From assembly GCF_900163645.1 (NCBI RefSeq), contig NZ_FUKM01000048.1, forward strand, positions 232,959 through 296,958: 64,000 nt of DNA, read 5' to 3'. The stretch is from Halomonas citrativorans. GTDB taxonomy: Bacteria; Pseudomonadota; Gammaproteobacteria; Pseudomonadales; Halomonadaceae. Both the position numbers and the translations under genes were made by a program. Below, piece after piece: positions 61,879-64,000 of the stretch. Under the pieces are notes generated by a model. The model had not been told where the DNA came from. It worked only from the letters and a program-made list of their open reading frames with translations, and made no database searches. Within the stretch, counting starts at the first letter, position 1. Each line of letters begins with the position of its first letter.

Positions 61879-63486
61879 ATGAACCTCGATCCTCATTACT
61901 ACCCGGCCGCCTCCCGACGCATGGTGACGTTTGGTAAGCGCGGCATGGTAGCCACCTCCCAAACGCTTGCCGCCCAAGTAGGTGCCGATATTCTGCGTAA
62001 TGGCGGCAACGCGATTGACGCGGCTATTGCGACAGCCGCCGCACTTACCGTGGTTGAGCCCACCTCCAACGGCATTGGCAGCGATGCATTTGCCCTGGTG
62101 TGGGTGAAGGATAAATTACACGGCCTGAATGCCAGCGGCCGAGCCCCAATGGGGCTTAGTATTGATGCCGTGCGAGAGCTTGGCCTGGATGCAATGCCCG
62201 CCCACGGACTAACCCCAGTGACCGTACCCGGCGCCCCCGCTGCCTGGGCCACGCTTTCTGAGCGCTTTGGCAAGCTCCCCCTTGCTACACTGCTGGCCCC
62301 GGCGATTACCCTGGCCGAAGAGGGCTTTGCGGTTTCTCCCGTGGTGAGTCAGCTATGGCACAAAGCCTTCACCCGTTACAAGCAGTACAACCGCCCAGAG
62401 TTTGCCCCCTGGTTTGAACATTTTGCACCACGCGGTCATGCCCCAAAAGCGGGCGACATTTGGCGTTCACCCGACATGGCCAACACGCTACGCGCGATAG
62501 CTGAAAGCGGCGCCAATGCGTTCTACGAAGGCGAGCTAGCCGATGCCATGGATAATTTTTCGCGCCAGTATGGTGGCTTTCTACGCAAGGAAGACCTTGC
62601 AGCCTTCACGCCTGAATGGGTTGACCCCATTAGCATTCGCTATCGCGGTCATGATATCTGGGAAATTCCGCCCAACGGCAGCGGTTTAATCGCGCTACAG
62701 GCACTGGGCATGTTGGAAGCATTGGGCGATGAGCCTCGCGATGCGGTTGAATCGCTGCATCGCCGCATCGAAGCGACCAAGCTGGGTTATGTGGACGGGC
62801 TGCGTTATATCACCGAGCGTGAGCACATGACGCCCAGCGTCGAACAGATGCTCTCACCGGCCTACTTGGCGCAGCGCAGCGAACTGATTGGGCACGAAGC
62901 CATTGACCCCGTACACGGCAACCCACTGATGGGCGGCACGGTATACCTCGCCACTGCAGATGACGAAGGCAATATGGTCTCGTTTATCCAAAGCAACTTT
63001 GAAGGTTTCGGTTCAGGTATTGTCGTGCCAGGCACCGGTATCAGCCTGCAAAACCGCGGCTGGTCCTTCTCGCTTAACGAAGAAGACGCCAACGTGTTAC
63101 GCCCCGGCAAGCGCACCTACCACACCATTATCCCCGGCTTTATCACCAAGGATAATCAAGCGGTCGGCCCCTTCGGCGTTATGGGCGGTTACATGCAGCC
63201 TCAAGGCCATGTACAGGTAGTTACCAGCTTACTGGAAGACAGGTTCAACCCACAGGCGGCGCTAGACCTACCGCGTTGGAAATGGGTGGCAGGCAAAACC
63301 GTTGAGGTGGAACCCAGCTTTCCCGACCACCTCGCCCAAGCATTAGAACGGCGCGGGCATCACATTGTCAGGACGAACGATGCGCTGACCTTTGGCCGCG
63401 GGCAAATCATCCTACGCAACCCCGACACCGGCACGCTCCAGGGCGGCACCGAACCCCGCACAGACGGCGCCGTCCTGCCCGTATAA
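61879..63486 (+). CDS. Gamma-glutamyltransferase-family protein (cytoplasmic, YwrD-like)
   Basis: 535-residue N-terminal-nucleophile hydrolase of the gamma-glutamyltransferase family. Motifs: GMVATSQTLAAQVGADILRN followed by GGNAIDAAIA, EPTSNGIGSDAFAL, TVPGAPAAW, and the autocleavage site GGTVYLATADDEGNMVS, where Thr354 aligns with Thr391 of E. coli GGT; the next residue is Val instead of the usual Thr. No signal peptide, unlike periplasmic GGT, so it is probably cytoplasmic. It may process gamma-glutamyl compounds or act as an amidohydrolase/acylase; substrate not readable. Monocistronic as far as visible. Confidence 0.85.
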   Translation: MNLDPHYYPAASRRMVTFGKRGMVATSQTLAAQVGADILRNGGNAIDAAIATAAALTVVEPTSNGIGSDAFALVWVKDKLHGLNASGRAPMGLSIDAVRELGLDAMPAHGLTPVTVPGAPAAWATLSERFGKLPLATLLAPAITLAEEGFAVSPVVSQLWHKAFTRYKQYNRPEFAPWFEHFAPRGHAPKAGDIWRSPDMANTLRAIAESGANAFYEGELADAMDNFSRQYGGFLRKEDLAAFTPEWVDPISIRYRGHDIWEIPPNGSGLIALQALGMLEALGDEPRDAVESLHRRIEATKLGYVDGLRYITEREHMTPSVEQMLSPAYLAQRSELIGHEAIDPVHGNPLMGGTVYLATADDEGNMVSFIQSNFEGFGSGIVVPGTGISLQNRGWSFSLNEEDANVLRPGKRTYHTIIPGFITKDNQAVGPFGVMGGYMQPQGHVQVVTSLLEDRFNPQAALDLPRWKWVAGKTVEVEPSFPDHLAQALERRGHHIVRTNDALTFGRGQIILRNPDTGTLQGGTEPRTDGAVLPV

Positions 63487-63542
63487 CGCTGGTAAACGCC
63501 ATTAGCGCACCCGATGGTTGAGCCACGCCACATCAACATGGC

Positions 63543-64000
63543 AATTGTAGCGCGCGGTAACGCAGGCGAGGAACGAGCATGCGGCACCCGCGAAAGGCGA
63601 CGCCAGCCGCCCGAATATGCCGCCCAGGCCTGGAACCGCACCCAACCCCGGCAGCGCGGTGCGCTGCTTTGCGCCGGGCTGCGGGTGCGCTTCGCTTACA
63701 CCGCACTACGATTGAAGCACTCTGCATCGATATACGCAGAATTGTAGCGCGCGGTAACGCAGGCGAGGAACGAGCCTGCGGCACCCGCGAAAGGCGGCGC
63801 CAGCCGCCCGGATGCGCCACCTTGGCCTGGAGCCGCACCCAACCCTAACCCCGGCAGCGCGGTGCGCTGCTTTGCGGGTGCGCTTCGCTTACACCGCACT
63901 ACGGTTGAAGCACTCCGCATTGATATGCGCAGAATTGTAGCGCGTGGTAACGCAGGCGAGGAACGAGCCTGCGGCACCCGCGAAAGGCGGCGCCAGCCGC
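63543..64000. repeat. Tandem repeat of about 195 bp, continuing past the window end
   Basis: The segment beginning AATTGTAGCGCG and GGTAACGCAGGCGAGG recurs at 63543, 63740 and 63933 (periods 197 and 193). Each unit contains GGCACCCGCGAAAGGCG, GCACCCAACCC, GCGCGGTGCGCTGCTTTGC and GTGCGCTTCGCTTACACCGC, with small indels between units. At least 2.3 copies are present. No SD-preceded gene or family motif is seen, and short frames inside it are artefacts of high GC. Covers the gene-free stretch after 63486. Confidence 0.85.

Noticed and set aside
63543..64000. CRISPR array
   Set aside because: Repeat period near 195 bp with the whole unit conserved; no short constant repeats alternating with unique spacers and no cas gene.

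Overview
The window reads as chromosome of a moderately halophilic gammaproteobacterium, most likely a Halomonas/Vreelandella-type Halomonadaceae. This is an inference from the mid-50s GC by eye, the many TRAP transporters, the ManD/RspA plus UxaC/UxuAB sugar-acid genes, and the overall gene style; no rRNA or species marker is present.

Layout. 1-2330: end of a tRNA-modifying methyltransferase (cmoM) and an amidase. 2474-6218: LacI regulator with its own operator, then KDG kinase, a 2-ketoacid reductase and a HAD phosphatase. 6392-12225: a TRAP transporter with kduI-kduD and an IclR regulator, ending in a broken sodium:solute symporter. 12307-22838: hexuronate locus, with uxaC-uxuB-uxuA facing a second TRAP transporter, a GH31 glycosidase and a UxuR-like regulator across a promoter that holds two matching operators. 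22914-26576: a third TRAP system with a GntR regulator. 27101-34400: a fourth TRAP system with rspB-rspA (L-gulonate/mannonate type), a second GntR regulator that is a close paralogue of the first, and a divergent FMN hydroxyacid dehydrogenase. These parts form one sugar-acid island converging on 2-keto-3-deoxygluconate: glucuronate to fructuronate to mannonate to KDG, 5-keto-4-deoxyuronate to KDG, and probably L-gulonate to fructuronate, with KdgK phosphorylating the KDG.

34774-41700 and on: a very cysteine-rich copper-storage protein, a solute-binding lipoprotein coupled to an unusual CDF-type transporter, flavohemoglobin with a near-consensus NsrR site, CreA, a small lipoprotein, then a mevalonate-degradation operon (HMG-CoA lyase, class II HMG-CoA reductase, TctA-type permease and a tiny membrane partner) facing a MocR-type regulator. 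A tRNA-Arg(CCT), an AEC permease and a decayed GGDEF gene follow.

46633-61563: the most interesting block. Seven tightly coupled plus-strand genes encode KpsC and KpsS (Kdo linker transferases of capsule export), a short-chain reductase, an LtaS/OpgB-like membrane phosphoglycerol transferase, a 2452-residue reducing type I polyketide synthase without a thioesterase, a PLP alpha-oxoamine synthase, and an RfaH/NusG-like antiterminator. The set resembles the rhizobial rkp-1 region. I propose that it builds a sphingoid-like amino-lipid phosphoglycerol that replaces lyso-phosphatidylglycerol as the capsule anchor. After it come a 174-bp inverted-repeat element, a gamma-glutamyltransferase-like gene, and a roughly 195-bp tandem repeat running off the window end.
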